Origin: Yoonia sp. GPGPB17 | Lineage (GTDB): Bacteria > Pseudomonadota > Alphaproteobacteria > Rhodobacterales > Rhodobacteraceae | Length of the DNA stretch: 64,000 nucleotides | Assembly (NCBI RefSeq): GCF_037892195.1 | Contig: NZ_JATACI010000002.1 | Span: 1,674,001-1,738,000 of the forward strand | Direction of reading: 5' to 3' | Part shown: positions 9,154-17,631 of the stretch, piece by piece | Layout of the letters: every line of letters begins with the position of its first letter | How positions within the stretch are numbered: position 1 is the first letter of the stretch | Position numbers and translations under genes: made by a program | Notes under the pieces: model-generated | Seen by the model: only the letters and a program-made list of their open reading frames with translations | Told to the model about the DNA's origin: nothing | Databases searched by the model: none

Positions 9154-9183
9154 TTGACAAGGCTAGCCGAGTCGCGGTTTAGT
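9154..9183 (+). promoter_or_regulatory. Possible promoter of the galactoside operon
   Basis: TTGACA at 9154-9159 is a perfect -35 element. The best -10 match is the weak TTTAGT at 9178-9183 with 18-base spacing. It lies about 70 bases upstream of the binding-protein start and just upstream of the inverted repeat at 9202-9218, as expected for a repressible promoter. Confidence 0.4.
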
Positions 9184-9201
9184 ATCAACATCCAAAACCA
9201 A

Positions 9202-9218
9202 GTTTCAAATAATGAAAC
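9202..9218. promoter_or_regulatory. Inverted-repeat operator, probable IclR binding site
   Basis: GTTTCA (9202-9207), AATAA spacer, TGAAAC (9213-9218) form a perfect 6-bp inverted repeat with 5-base spacing in the intergenic space between the divergent IclR gene and the galactoside operon. IclR-family operators are often short palindromes with GTTTC/GAAAC arms. Its position between the putative promoter and the start codon suggests repression by blocking RNA polymerase. Confidence 0.6.
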
Positions 9219-9252
9219 CGGTTTGACCACGGAAGCATACTGGGAGGAAACC

Positions 9253-10509
9253 ATGCATTCCATTTTGAAGACGTCGCTTGCGGCGTTTGTTGCTGCTGGC
9301 GTTACTGCGTCGACCGCTACCGCCCAAGACCTATCAGGCGAATTGAACATCATCTCCGACATGTCGAACCCTGCGCCCCGCGCAGTCATGGAAGGCCTTG
9401 CCGCCGATTTTGACGAGATGCACCCGAACCTTGAGGTCAACCTGACAATCGTTGACCGCGAAGCGTGGAAGACACAGATCCGCAACGCATTGGGTGCAAA
9501 CCCACCTGACGTTGTGAACTGGTACGCGGCCAACCGTATGCGTCCCTACGTCGATGCCGGTCTCTTTGCCGACATCTCTGACCTTTGGGCCGAGCCCGCG
9601 TTCGAAGCGCTGGCCTCCACCAAAGGCGCGATGACATTGGACGACGCACAGTGGGGCGTGCCTTACACCTACTACCAATGGGGCGTTTACTACCGCAAAG
9701 ACATCTTCGACCAGTACGGCCTGTCCGAGCCATCCAACTGGGAAGAAGAAGTCGCAAACTGCCAGACCCTGCTGGACAATGGCGTAAAGTGCTACACCAT
9801 CGGCACCAAGTTCCTTTGGACAGCTGGCGGCTGGTTTGACTACATCAACTCACGCACAAACGGCTATGATTTCCACATCGCTCTGGCCCGTGGCGAAGTT
9901 GAGTGGACAGACGATCGCGTCCGTCAGACCTTCGCTAACTGGCGTCAACTGATCGACATGGGTGCCTTCATTGATGACCACCAGACATACAGCTGGCAGG
10001 AAGCCCTGCCCTTTATGGTCAACGGCGAAGCTGCATCTTATCTGATGGGTAACTTTGCGGTTGCTGCGATGCGTGATGGTGGCCTGACAGACGACCAATT
10101 GGACTTCTATCAGTTCCCCGTCATCAACGCAGATGTCGATTTCGCAGAAGACGCGCCAACGGATACATTCCACATCGCATCCGGCGCGCAGAACATGGAC
10201 GCAGCGAAAGAATTCTTGCGCTTTGTCACATCTGCTGAAGTCCAGACAGAGATCAACAGCGGTTCTGGTCTTGGTCAGTTGCCAGTGAATGCCAACGCGT
10301 CCATCGATGATGACAAGTTCCTGGCACAAGGCTTCGACATGCTGTCAAACAATGCAGGCGGCGGTATCATGCAGTTCTTCGACCGTGACTTCGATGCGGA
10401 AATGGCATCTGTCGGCATGGAAGGCCTGCAAGAATTCATGGTGTTCCCGGATAATCTGGACGACATCCTGGCCCGCCTCGAAGAGACACGTCAGCGCATC
10501 TACAACTAA
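9253..10509 (+). CDS. Sugar ABC transporter periplasmic binding protein
   Basis: 418 residues from ATG 9253, chosen because it has an AGGAAA ribosome-binding site and begins a Sec signal peptide (MHSILKTSLAAFVAAGVTAS ending ATAQ-DLSGE). The mature part is a family 1 extracellular solute-binding protein: LNIISDMSNPAPRAVMEGLAADF, WGVPYTYYQWGVYYRKDIFDQYGL and NGEAASYLMGNFAVAAMRDGG are typical of MalE/UgpB-like proteins that bind sugars. First gene of the galactoside operon; a hairpin repeat separates it from the permease genes, a layout often used to make more binding protein than membrane subunits. The glycoside bound is not known. Confidence 0.9.
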   Translation: MHSILKTSLAAFVAAGVTASTATAQDLSGELNIISDMSNPAPRAVMEGLAADFDEMHPNLEVNLTIVDREAWKTQIRNALGANPPDVVNWYAANRMRPYVDAGLFADISDLWAEPAFEALASTKGAMTLDDAQWGVPYTYYQWGVYYRKDIFDQYGLSEPSNWEEEVANCQTLLDNGVKCYTIGTKFLWTAGGWFDYINSRTNGYDFHIALARGEVEWTDDRVRQTFANWRQLIDMGAFIDDHQTYSWQEALPFMVNGEAASYLMGNFAVAAMRDGGLTDDQLDFYQFPVINADVDFAEDAPTDTFHIASGAQNMDAAKEFLRFVTSAEVQTEINSGSGLGQLPVNANASIDDDKFLAQGFDMLSNNAGGGIMQFFDRDFDAEMASVGMEGLQEFMVFPDNLDDILARLEETRQRIYN

Positions 10510-10512
10510 AAT

Positions 10513-10574
10513 GTAAGGTGGGTTTCAACCCACCCTACCGCGCCCACCCAGTGATTGGTGGGCGCAACCCACCA
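10513..10574. repeat. Two-hairpin REP-like intercistronic repeat
   Basis: Two successive hairpins: GGTGGGTT (10517-10524) with AACCCACC (10527-10534), and GCGCCCACC (10540-10548) with GGTGGGCGC (10557-10565), followed by AACCCACCAC. The GTAAGGTGG start resembles the palindromes at 45383 and 61283. It sits between the binding-protein gene and the first permease gene, where REP elements in other sugar transport operons shield the upstream mRNA from decay. Confidence 0.75.
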
Positions 10575-10639
10575 CTCAGACCATCCGCAAGACCCGTCAG
10601 AGGTTTTTCGCATGTGCTGTCCGCAGGGGAGACAAATCC

Positions 10640-11566
10640 ATGGCAACCGCCGCATCAAATCGAGGCTGGTATAAGCGCAACGAGATTGCGATTACGCCAT
10701 GGCTGTTCCTGCTACCGGCGATGCTCTTTTTCGCGGTCTACGTGATTATCCCCATCGGCCAGTCCTTTTGGATTTCGTTCCACGAATGGGACGGTTTGGG
10801 TGAAAAGACATGGGTTGGCACTGCCAACTATGAGCGTCTGTTGGGCTGGGGCGACCAGAACATGGACCGCAAGTTTCAGGTGTCCTTCTGGAACAACCTC
10901 AAATGGCTGGTCCTTTACTTACTGGCGATCCCTGCAGGTTTGTTTATCGCGTTGTTCCTCAACCAAACGGTGACGGGCATTCGTTTCTACAAGTCAATGT
11001 TCTTTTTCCCCTTCGTCATCAGCCAGGTGGTTGTCGGCCTTGTCTTCAGCTGGTTCTACCTGCCACGCGAGGGGCTGCTGAACGCTGTGCTGGGCATCTT
11101 TGGCGCGGGCCCTGTAAACATCCTTGGCGATCCGACACTCGCCACCTACGGGATCATTGCGGCCGGTCTATGGCCGCAGACCGCCTACTGCATGATCCTG
11201 TACCTCACCGGTCTGAACGCCGTTGACCCCGAACAGGTCGAAGCCGCCCGCCTGGACGGGGCCAAGGGGCATAAGATGCTGTGGTATGTCATCCTCCCGC
11301 AGCTGAAACCCGCAACGTTTATCGCGTTCGTCGTCACTATCATTGGCGCGTTACGCTCGTTTGACCTGATCAGCGTGATGACGAACGGCGGCCCGTTCGG
11401 CTCAACCCGTGTTTTGTCGTTCTATATGTTTGAGGAATCGCTGTCTGAGTTTGGGTTCCGCATGGGATTTGGCGCCGCCATTGCTGTTGTCCTGTTCTTT
11501 ATCATGCTCGGGTTCATCGCCTACTTCCTTTACTCCATGTACCGTGACGAAAAGGGAGCGCACTGA
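10640..11566 (+). CDS. Sugar ABC transporter permease, MalF/UgpA type
   Basis: 308 residues with six membrane segments. ITPWLFLLPAMLFFAVYVIIPIGQSFWISFHEWDG is the normal first span of this family, and the cytoplasmic EAA loop reads EAARLDGAKGHKMLWYVILPQLKP, which contacts the ATPase. Its stop overlaps the start of the second permease by one base. Together with the binding protein, the second permease and the UgpC-like ATPase it forms an inner-membrane importer, presumably for galactosides given the downstream enzymes. Confidence 0.9.
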   Translation: MATAASNRGWYKRNEIAITPWLFLLPAMLFFAVYVIIPIGQSFWISFHEWDGLGEKTWVGTANYERLLGWGDQNMDRKFQVSFWNNLKWLVLYLLAIPAGLFIALFLNQTVTGIRFYKSMFFFPFVISQVVVGLVFSWFYLPREGLLNAVLGIFGAGPVNILGDPTLATYGIIAAGLWPQTAYCMILYLTGLNAVDPEQVEAARLDGAKGHKMLWYVILPQLKPATFIAFVVTIIGALRSFDLISVMTNGGPFGSTRVLSFYMFEESLSEFGFRMGFGAAIAVVLFFIMLGFIAYFLYSMYRDEKGAH

Positions 11567-12414
11567 TGTTTCCAACCCCTCTCGCAAAAACGTCGCGCCA
11601 GTGGCAGATTTCATACCAGGTGCTACTGCCCATCATGTTGATTGTCTGGCTTTTGCCACTGATCGCGGTTGCCAACTTCTCAATCAAGCCTGAGGCCGAT
11701 TTCGTGAACGGCAACTACTGGGGCATCCCCAGCAGCTTTGAGGCACTCAATAACTACGGCAAGGTCTTCTTTGAATCGAACATGCCGCGGTACTTGTGGA
11801 ACTCGCTATTTATCACTATTCCGACCGTAATCGGTGCGGTCGCCCTATCCTGCATGGCTGGTTTTGCGCTGGGTGTGTACAAGTTCAAAGGCAATTTGCT
11901 GATATTCTTCATCTTCATTGCCGGTAACTTTGTCCCCTTCCAAATTCTCATGGTGCCTGTGCGCGACCTGACCGTCAGCATGAACCTCTATGACACCAAG
12001 ACCGGGCTTGTCTTGTTCCACGTCGCCTTCCAGACCGGGTTCTGCACACTGTTCATGCGCAACTTCATCCGCGCCCTGCCCTTCCCATTGATCGAAGCAG
12101 CGCGGGTTGAAGGCATCGCCGAGTGGAAGATCTTCCTTTATGTCGTCCTGCCATTGATGAAGCCTGCGCTGGCCGCCCTGGCCGTGCTGATCTTTACCTT
12201 CATCTGGAACGATTACTTCTGGGCCGTCGTGCTGACCCAGGGACCAGACGCACAACCTGTCACCGCCGGGATTACCGAGTTTAACTCGCAGTTCCGTGCC
12301 GCCTATCACCTGATGAGCGCGGGATCGATCGTCGCGGCACTCCCGCCGGTCGCCATGTTCTTTTTGATGCAGAAACACTTTATCGCGGGCCTCACCCTCG
12401 GAGCTGTAAAGTAA
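11566..12414 (+). CDS. Sugar ABC transporter permease, MalG/UgpE type
   Basis: 282 residues, six membrane segments. The EAA loop EAARVEGIAEWKIFLYVVLPLMKP and the closing KHFIAGLTLGAVK are typical of CUT1-family second permeases. Its ATG overlaps the stop of the first permease, and the alpha-galactosidase gene follows after six bases, so import and hydrolysis are encoded on one transcript. Confidence 0.9.
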   Translation: MFPTPLAKTSRQWQISYQVLLPIMLIVWLLPLIAVANFSIKPEADFVNGNYWGIPSSFEALNNYGKVFFESNMPRYLWNSLFITIPTVIGAVALSCMAGFALGVYKFKGNLLIFFIFIAGNFVPFQILMVPVRDLTVSMNLYDTKTGLVLFHVAFQTGFCTLFMRNFIRALPFPLIEAARVEGIAEWKIFLYVVLPLMKPALAALAVLIFTFIWNDYFWAVVLTQGPDAQPVTAGITEFNSQFRAAYHLMSAGSIVAALPPVAMFFLMQKHFIAGLTLGAVK

Positions 12415-12420
12415 ACAATT

Positions 12421-14502
12421 ATGAATCGAACCTATCGTATCGACGATGGCCGTCAGACACTTGTTCTGGCGGCCCGTAACGACCGCCTGCCCGAAGCCGT
12501 CTATTGGGGCGCACGCCTACCTGCCGAGGAAAACCTCGACACGCTGCATGCTGCCCATATGATCGACGTCACCGGCGGGATGCTGGACGAGAATCCGGAT
12601 CTTTCGATCTGCCCCGAGGCCACCCGTAGCTTTCCGGGCCAGCCCGGTCTGATCGTGAGGGACAGCGATGGCACTCCGCTGTTGCCCAAGTTCTGTTTTG
12701 AGAAGGTCGAACAGAACGGCACGCTGGAACTCACCTACGCAGACAAAACCAATGGCCTGACGCTCACCGTCAGCTTCATCAGCGACCCCGATACCCATAT
12801 CATCACCTGCCAGACTACATTGGACGCCACACGACCGGTCCACCTGCACTGGCTTGCGGCGCCGGTCCTACCCGGGCCGCAACACTCGGACGAGATGATT
12901 GATGTCTCAGGCCGCTGGTGTGGCGAGTTTCAGCTGTCGCGGACCGCTTGGGCACCCGGTATGCGCTATCGCGAGAACCGCACCGGGCGCACCGGCCACG
13001 AGCATTTCCCCGGACTGATCGTCCCCTGCCGCGGGGCAACGAACACCGAAGGCGAAGCATATGCGTTCCACTACGGCTGGTCTGGCGGCCACAAGATGAT
13101 CGCCGAGGAACTCCAAGACGGGCGTCGCCAGATTCAATGGGGCCATGCCGCGCGGATGGAGACGGAAGCGGCGACGCAATTCAAAACAGCCCCGCTCTAC
13201 ATCTCATACTCAAATACCGGGCTGAACGGCTGCGCCGTGGCCTTTCAGCGCCACTTGCGCGACCGCGTTGTGACATGGCCCAAGCCTGATGCACCGCGTC
13301 CGGTACATTACAACTGCTGGGAAGCCGTTTATTTCGATCACAAGCTGCCCGTCCTGAAAGACATTGCAGATCAAGCTGCGGAACTCGGGGCCGAGCGTTT
13401 CGTGCTTGATGACGGCTGGTTCGGCAACCGCGACGACGACACACGTAGCCTGTCAGACTGGACGGTCGACCCCCGCAAGTACCCTGATGGCCTGCACCCG
13501 TTGATTGAGCATGTGCATGCGTTAGGCATGACCTTTGGCATCTGGTTCGAGCCAGAGATGATCAATGAAGACAGCGACATTCACCGCGCCAACCCACATT
13601 GGGTTTTTGGCGCTGAGGATCAAACGCTCGGACGTCAGCAAAAAGCGTTAAACATGGCCTTGCCGGAAGTCCGCGACTTTCTGTATGAGCGCATGTCAGC
13701 GATCCTGCGCGACCATCATATCGACTACATTAAATGGGACCACAACCGCGTGCTGCCGATGCCCGACGCCGCGCAAACGCGCGGCTCTTACGCGTTGATT
13801 GACCGTCTGCGTGCCGAGTTTCCTGATGTCGAAATCGAAAGCTGTGCCTCTGGTGGCGGACGTATCGACTTTGGTGTTTTGGAACGCACGCAACGGGTTT
13901 GGCTGTCAGACAGCAACGATGCGTTGGAACGCTTGCGCATCCAGCACGACGCAGCGCTTTTCCTGCCGCTTTCGGTCACCGGCAGCCACGTTGGCCCACG
14001 CCACTGCCATACCTCAGGGCGCAACCTTGATATTTCATTCCGCGCATGGGTCGCGGCCCAGCGCCATATGGGGTTCGAGATGGACCCGCGCGAGCTGGAT
14101 GAGACCGAGGCCGCAACGCTGAAAGAGGTCACAAGCTGGTGGAAACACAACCGCGACTGGATGCAGACTGCGGATATCCTGCGTCTTGATAGCGCCGATC
14201 CCGCCGTGATCGCCGAACAGCAACTGGCCCGCGACAAAGACCGTTTTGTTGTCTTCGCTGGCAAGGCCACCACCAGCGCACAAATCGCGCCCCGGCCCTT
14301 ACGTCTGACCGGGCTGGAACCTGACGCGACCTATCGGGTCAATCTGACAAATCGTAACGCGCTGCATCGTTTGTCGCGCGGAACAACGGCATTGAAAGAA
14401 GGCGCACTGGAGCTTTCGGGGGCCTATCTTATGCGCCACGGCGTGACCTTGCCGTGGTCTTTCCCGGAAAGGATGTGGGTACTGGAGGGGACAAGGCTGT
14501 GA
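12421..14502 (+). CDS. GH36 alpha-galactosidase, cytoplasmic
   Basis: 693 residues, the usual size of bacterial GH36 enzymes. It has the N-terminal beta-sandwich, then the barrel with FVLDDGWFGNRDDDTRSLSDWTVDP, the catalytic nucleophile aspartate in YIKWDHNR, CASGGGRIDFG and the acid/base aspartate in WLSDSNDALERLRIQ, followed by a small C-terminal domain. No signal peptide, so substrates are cleaved after import. It removes terminal alpha-galactosyl units from compounds such as melibiose, raffinose, galactosylglycerols or digalactosyl lipid head groups. The pairing with a GH42 beta-galactosidase in the same operon is notable. Confidence 0.92.
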   Translation: MNRTYRIDDGRQTLVLAARNDRLPEAVYWGARLPAEENLDTLHAAHMIDVTGGMLDENPDLSICPEATRSFPGQPGLIVRDSDGTPLLPKFCFEKVEQNGTLELTYADKTNGLTLTVSFISDPDTHIITCQTTLDATRPVHLHWLAAPVLPGPQHSDEMIDVSGRWCGEFQLSRTAWAPGMRYRENRTGRTGHEHFPGLIVPCRGATNTEGEAYAFHYGWSGGHKMIAEELQDGRRQIQWGHAARMETEAATQFKTAPLYISYSNTGLNGCAVAFQRHLRDRVVTWPKPDAPRPVHYNCWEAVYFDHKLPVLKDIADQAAELGAERFVLDDGWFGNRDDDTRSLSDWTVDPRKYPDGLHPLIEHVHALGMTFGIWFEPEMINEDSDIHRANPHWVFGAEDQTLGRQQKALNMALPEVRDFLYERMSAILRDHHIDYIKWDHNRVLPMPDAAQTRGSYALIDRLRAEFPDVEIESCASGGGRIDFGVLERTQRVWLSDSNDALERLRIQHDAALFLPLSVTGSHVGPRHCHTSGRNLDISFRAWVAAQRHMGFEMDPRELDETEAATLKEVTSWWKHNRDWMQTADILRLDSADPAVIAEQQLARDKDRFVVFAGKATTSAQIAPRPLRLTGLEPDATYRVNLTNRNALHRLSRGTTALKEGALELSGAYLMRHGVTLPWSFPERMWVLEGTRL

Positions 14503-15257
14503 ACGCTACCTTCCATGATCTCAAAGAGGCCTCTGTGTTTATCACTGGCGGCGGTAGTGGCATTGGTGCCGCGCTGACGGAAGGGTTTCTGGCGCAGGGT
14601 GCAAAGGTTGCTTTCATCGATAGGTCAGACGCCACAGCATTCACCACTGCAATGGAGGCGAAATACACCGACGCCCCGCTCTTTATCCAAGGGGACATCA
14701 CTGACACCAAGGCCTTGCACGCTGCCATTGACCGAGCCGTTGCATCACATGGCCCGCTCAATGTGCTTGTCAACAACGCGGCCAACGACATGCGCTATGA
14801 TGCTATGGAGATCACCGAAGACATTTGGGATGCACAACAAGCAATCAACTTCAAAGCGTACTTCTTTGCCTGCCAAAAAGCGGCAGCCGCGATGGCGCCC
14901 AAAGGCTCAATAATCAACTACTCTTCAATTACTTACATGATGGGCTCTGCCGGAATGGCACCTTACGTCAGCGCAAATGCCGGTATCATGGGCATAACCC
15001 GTGCGCTGGCCCGGGAATGGGGCCCAAAGGGTATCCGCGTCAACGCCATTGCCCCTGGTTGGGTCCTCACCGAAAAGCAGGAGACAATGTGGGCCACGCC
15101 CGAGGCGAAAGCCGCCTTCCTGCAAAAACAGTGCCTTCAAGAGTTCATGCAGCCTCAAGATATGGTCGGAGGAACCCTGTTTTTGGCGTCCTCTGCATCC
15201 GCTATGATGACAGGGCAAACCATGGCAATCGACGCAGGTGTGGTAGGGACAGGATGA
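14499..15257 (+). CDS. SDR-family dehydrogenase, probable galactose 1-dehydrogenase; catalytic Lys replaced
   Basis: 252 residues from GTG 14499, which overlaps the GH36 stop (GTGA) and has GGAGG just upstream; a longer open frame exists but lies inside GH36. TGGGSGIG (residues 16-23) binds NAD(P), NNAA lies at 92-95, the active-site serine region is NYSS (140-143) and the catalytic tyrosine is Tyr156. The usual YxxxK lysine is Asn160 (codon AAT at 14976-14978), one base away from lysine. Its place between galactosidases, KDGal kinase and lactonase points to oxidation of D-galactose to galactonolactone. The Lys-to-Asn change would normally cripple an SDR, so it may be a base error or a real specialisation. 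Confidence 0.8.
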   Translation: MNATFHDLKEASVFITGGGSGIGAALTEGFLAQGAKVAFIDRSDATAFTTAMEAKYTDAPLFIQGDITDTKALHAAIDRAVASHGPLNVLVNNAANDMRYDAMEITEDIWDAQQAINFKAYFFACQKAAAAMAPKGSIINYSSITYMMGSAGMAPYVSANAGIMGITRALAREWGPKGIRVNAIAPGWVLTEKQETMWATPEAKAAFLQKQCLQEFMQPQDMVGGTLFLASSASAMMTGQTMAIDAGVVGTG

Positions 15258-16159
15258 CAGACACAGACATCAATGCAGATTGGATTGCGGTGGATTGGGG
15301 CACCAGCAACATGCGTGCTTGGGCGATGTCGGCGTCTGGTACTGTGCTGGCCGAAGCCACATCCGATCAGGGCATGGGGAAGTTGACGCGCGATGGTTTT
15401 GAACCTGCGCTGCTGGATGTCATCGCGGATTGGATACAAGGCCCAACCACGGTCATCGCATGCGGCATGGTTGGGTCGCGGCAAGGCTGGGTCGAAGCGC
15501 CTTACGCAACCGTTCCCTCCGGCACTTTGCCCGAAGGATTGGTGCAGGCTCCGACCACACATCCAGCGCTGACCGTTCACGTCATCCCCGGAATTAAACA
15601 GACAAACCCACCAGACGTCATGCGCGGCGAAGAAACCCAGATCAGCGGTTTTCTGGCCCGCAACCCCGGCTGGGATGGCGTGATTTGCCTGCCGGGCACA
15701 CACACCAAATGGGTGCATATCAGCGCCGATGAGGTCGTCAGCTTCCAGACCTTCATGACGGGCGAACTGTTCGATACAATTGCAAAGCACACGGTCTTGC
15801 GCCACTCCATTGCCGCCGATGGCTGGGATGATGCCGCCTTTGCTGAGGGGCTCGATCTGGGGATCGCACGCCCGGAACGCCTTGCCGCACGCCTCTTCGC
15901 ACTGCGTGCGCAGGGTTTGCTGAACGATATGGTAGGAAACGCAGCCCGCGCGCAGCTGTCAGGTCTTCTGATCGGGGCAGAACTGGCTGCCGCAAAGCCC
16001 TACTGGTTAGGCCAGCAAATCGCGGTGATTGGCAACAGCACTCTGTCAAAGCTCTATGTCGATGCGCTTGCGACCCAAGCGGCCCCAGCGACGCAAGTGA
16101 ATGCTGCAACGATCACACTGGCAGGCCTGACCGCTGCTTGCCGACGCCTGAAAGGATAA
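15254..16159 (+). CDS. dgoK: 2-dehydro-3-deoxygalactonokinase
   Basis: 301 residues from ATG 15254, overlapping the SDR stop (ATGA). The N-terminal phosphate-binding motif IAVDWGTSNMRAWAM, MVGSRQGWVEAPY, VMRGEETQISG and LPGTHTKWVHI are diagnostic of DgoK, which phosphorylates 2-keto-3-deoxy-galactonate with ATP in the De Ley-Doudoroff pathway. It is followed three bases later by the aldolase that cleaves its product to pyruvate and glyceraldehyde 3-phosphate. Confidence 0.93.
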   Translation: MTDTDINADWIAVDWGTSNMRAWAMSASGTVLAEATSDQGMGKLTRDGFEPALLDVIADWIQGPTTVIACGMVGSRQGWVEAPYATVPSGTLPEGLVQAPTTHPALTVHVIPGIKQTNPPDVMRGEETQISGFLARNPGWDGVICLPGTHTKWVHISADEVVSFQTFMTGELFDTIAKHTVLRHSIAADGWDDAAFAEGLDLGIARPERLAARLFALRAQGLLNDMVGNAARAQLSGLLIGAELAAAKPYWLGQQIAVIGNSTLSKLYVDALATQAAPATQVNAATITLAGLTAACRRLKG

Positions 16160-16162
16160 ACC

Positions 16163-16769
16163 ATGGACCGTCCATTGATCGCCATTCTTCGCGGTGTCAC
16201 ACCCGATGAAGCGGTTCCTATAGCCGCTGCCTTGATCGACGCAGGCATCACGAAGATCGAGGTTCCGCTGAACTCACCCGACCCTTTCGACAGCATTAAG
16301 GCCATGGTCGATGCACATCAGAAAGATGCGCTGATTGGTGCCGGAACAGTGCTGTCGACTGATGACGTCGGCCGTGTCGCGCAGGTCGGTGGGCGGCTGA
16401 TCGTGTCGCCCAATTGCGATCAACGCGTGATTGTCGCAACCAAAGCGGCGGGCATGGAAAGCTGGCCCGGCGTGATGACCCCGACCGAGTGTTTTACCGC
16501 CCTAAAAGCTTAGCGCCGATGGGCTCAAGATATTTCCAGCCAATCTGCTGGGTCCAGAAGGGATCAAAGCGATCCGCGCCATTCTACCGTCTGGCACCCA
16601 AGTCTATGCCGTTGGTGGTGCAGGGGCAGACAACTTTGCCGAATGGATGGCTGCATCGGCCGATGGGTTTGGCATTGGATCTGCGCTCTATAAACCGGGA
16701 CTGTCGGTGGCTGACGTGGCGGCACGCGCACGCGATATGGTGGCCGCCTACGACGCAGCCGCATCATGA
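16163..16769 (+). pseudogene. dgoA: 2-dehydro-3-deoxy-6-phosphogalactonate aldolase, one frameshift
   Basis: ATG 16163 opens PLIAILRGVTPDEAVPIAAALIDAGITKIEVPLNSP and ALIGAGTVLS, the KDPG/KDPGal aldolase N-terminus with the glutamate of IEVPLNSP, and the frame stops at TAG 16511. Removing one T at the AAAAGCTT site (about 16508-16512) joins ALKA to SADGLKIFPANLLGPEGIKA with the Schiff-base lysine, then YAVGGAGADN and the stop at 16767-16769. The repaired product is 201 residues, a normal length. It splits KDPGal into pyruvate and glyceraldehyde 3-phosphate. The next gene starts inside its final codons (ATGA), so the break is probably a sequence error. Confidence 0.88.
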
Positions 16770-17587
16770 TTTTCGATGAAACACAATGCCAGTTAGGTGA
16801 AGGGCCGCTCTGGCATCCTTTGCGCAAGCAGTTGTTCTGGTTTGATATTCTTGGCAAACGTTTGCACACCAAAGGCAAGCAGTGGCAGTTTGACGACTAT
16901 GTCAGCGCTGCCGGATGGACCTCTGAAACCACGCTGCTGATCGCAACAAGCAATGCCTTGCGCCATTTCGATATCACGACCGGCGACCACAATGTGGTCG
17001 TACCGCTTGAGGCCGATGACCTCGTCACACGCTCCAATGACGGTCGCGCTGATCCGCAGGGCGGTTTTTGGATTGGCACGATGGGGATCAACGCCGAGGA
17101 GAACGCGGGGGCGATCTATCGTTTCTACAAAGGCGATCTGCGCAAACTCTACACCGACATCACAATTTCGAACGCCATCTGTTTCTCACCGGACGGCAAG
17201 ACAGCCTATTTCACCGATACACCGACCCAACAAATCATGCGGGTGCCCTTGGACGGCGACGGTTGGCCCATCGATGAACCGACATTGCATATTGATTTGC
17301 AAGGCACGACGTTTCGCCCCGATGGCGCCGTTGTTGATGCCGCAGGCAATCTATGGAATGCGCAATGGGGATCTGGACGGATTGCAGGCTATGACCCCAA
17401 GGGAGCGTTCATAGAAAGTTTCAGCTTTGCAGCCAGCCAAACCTCTTGCCCGGCATTCGGTGGAGACGATCTGAATACGCTGTTTGCGACCAGTGCTGCG
17501 ATCGGGCTTGAAGGGCCGGATCAGGGCAAGACATTCAGCGCACAGACACGTTATATAGGCCAAGCAGAACATCGGGTTATTCTCTGA
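16766..17587 (+). CDS. SMP-30/gluconolactonase-family lactonase, probable galactonolactonase
   Basis: 273 residues. CQLGEGPLWHPLRKQLFWFDI carries the metal-binding glutamate, RSNDGRADPQGGFWIGTMG the central Asn/Asp site and RPDGAVVDAAGNLWNAQWGSGRI the last metal ligand of the six-bladed SMP-30 propeller. The family hydrolyses sugar acid lactones with a divalent cation. In this operon it should open galactonolactone made by the SDR enzyme, before dehydration to KDGal. The ATG overlaps the aldolase stop. Confidence 0.88.
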   Translation: MIFDETQCQLGEGPLWHPLRKQLFWFDILGKRLHTKGKQWQFDDYVSAAGWTSETTLLIATSNALRHFDITTGDHNVVVPLEADDLVTRSNDGRADPQGGFWIGTMGINAEENAGAIYRFYKGDLRKLYTDITISNAICFSPDGKTAYFTDTPTQQIMRVPLDGDGWPIDEPTLHIDLQGTTFRPDGAVVDAAGNLWNAQWGSGRIAGYDPKGAFIESFSFAASQTSCPAFGGDDLNTLFATSAAIGLEGPDQGKTFSAQTRYIGQAEHRVIL

Positions 17588-17631
17588 TCCACTGCCATTC
17601 TCGGCGCACTACTCAACAAAAGGTCCTGCTT

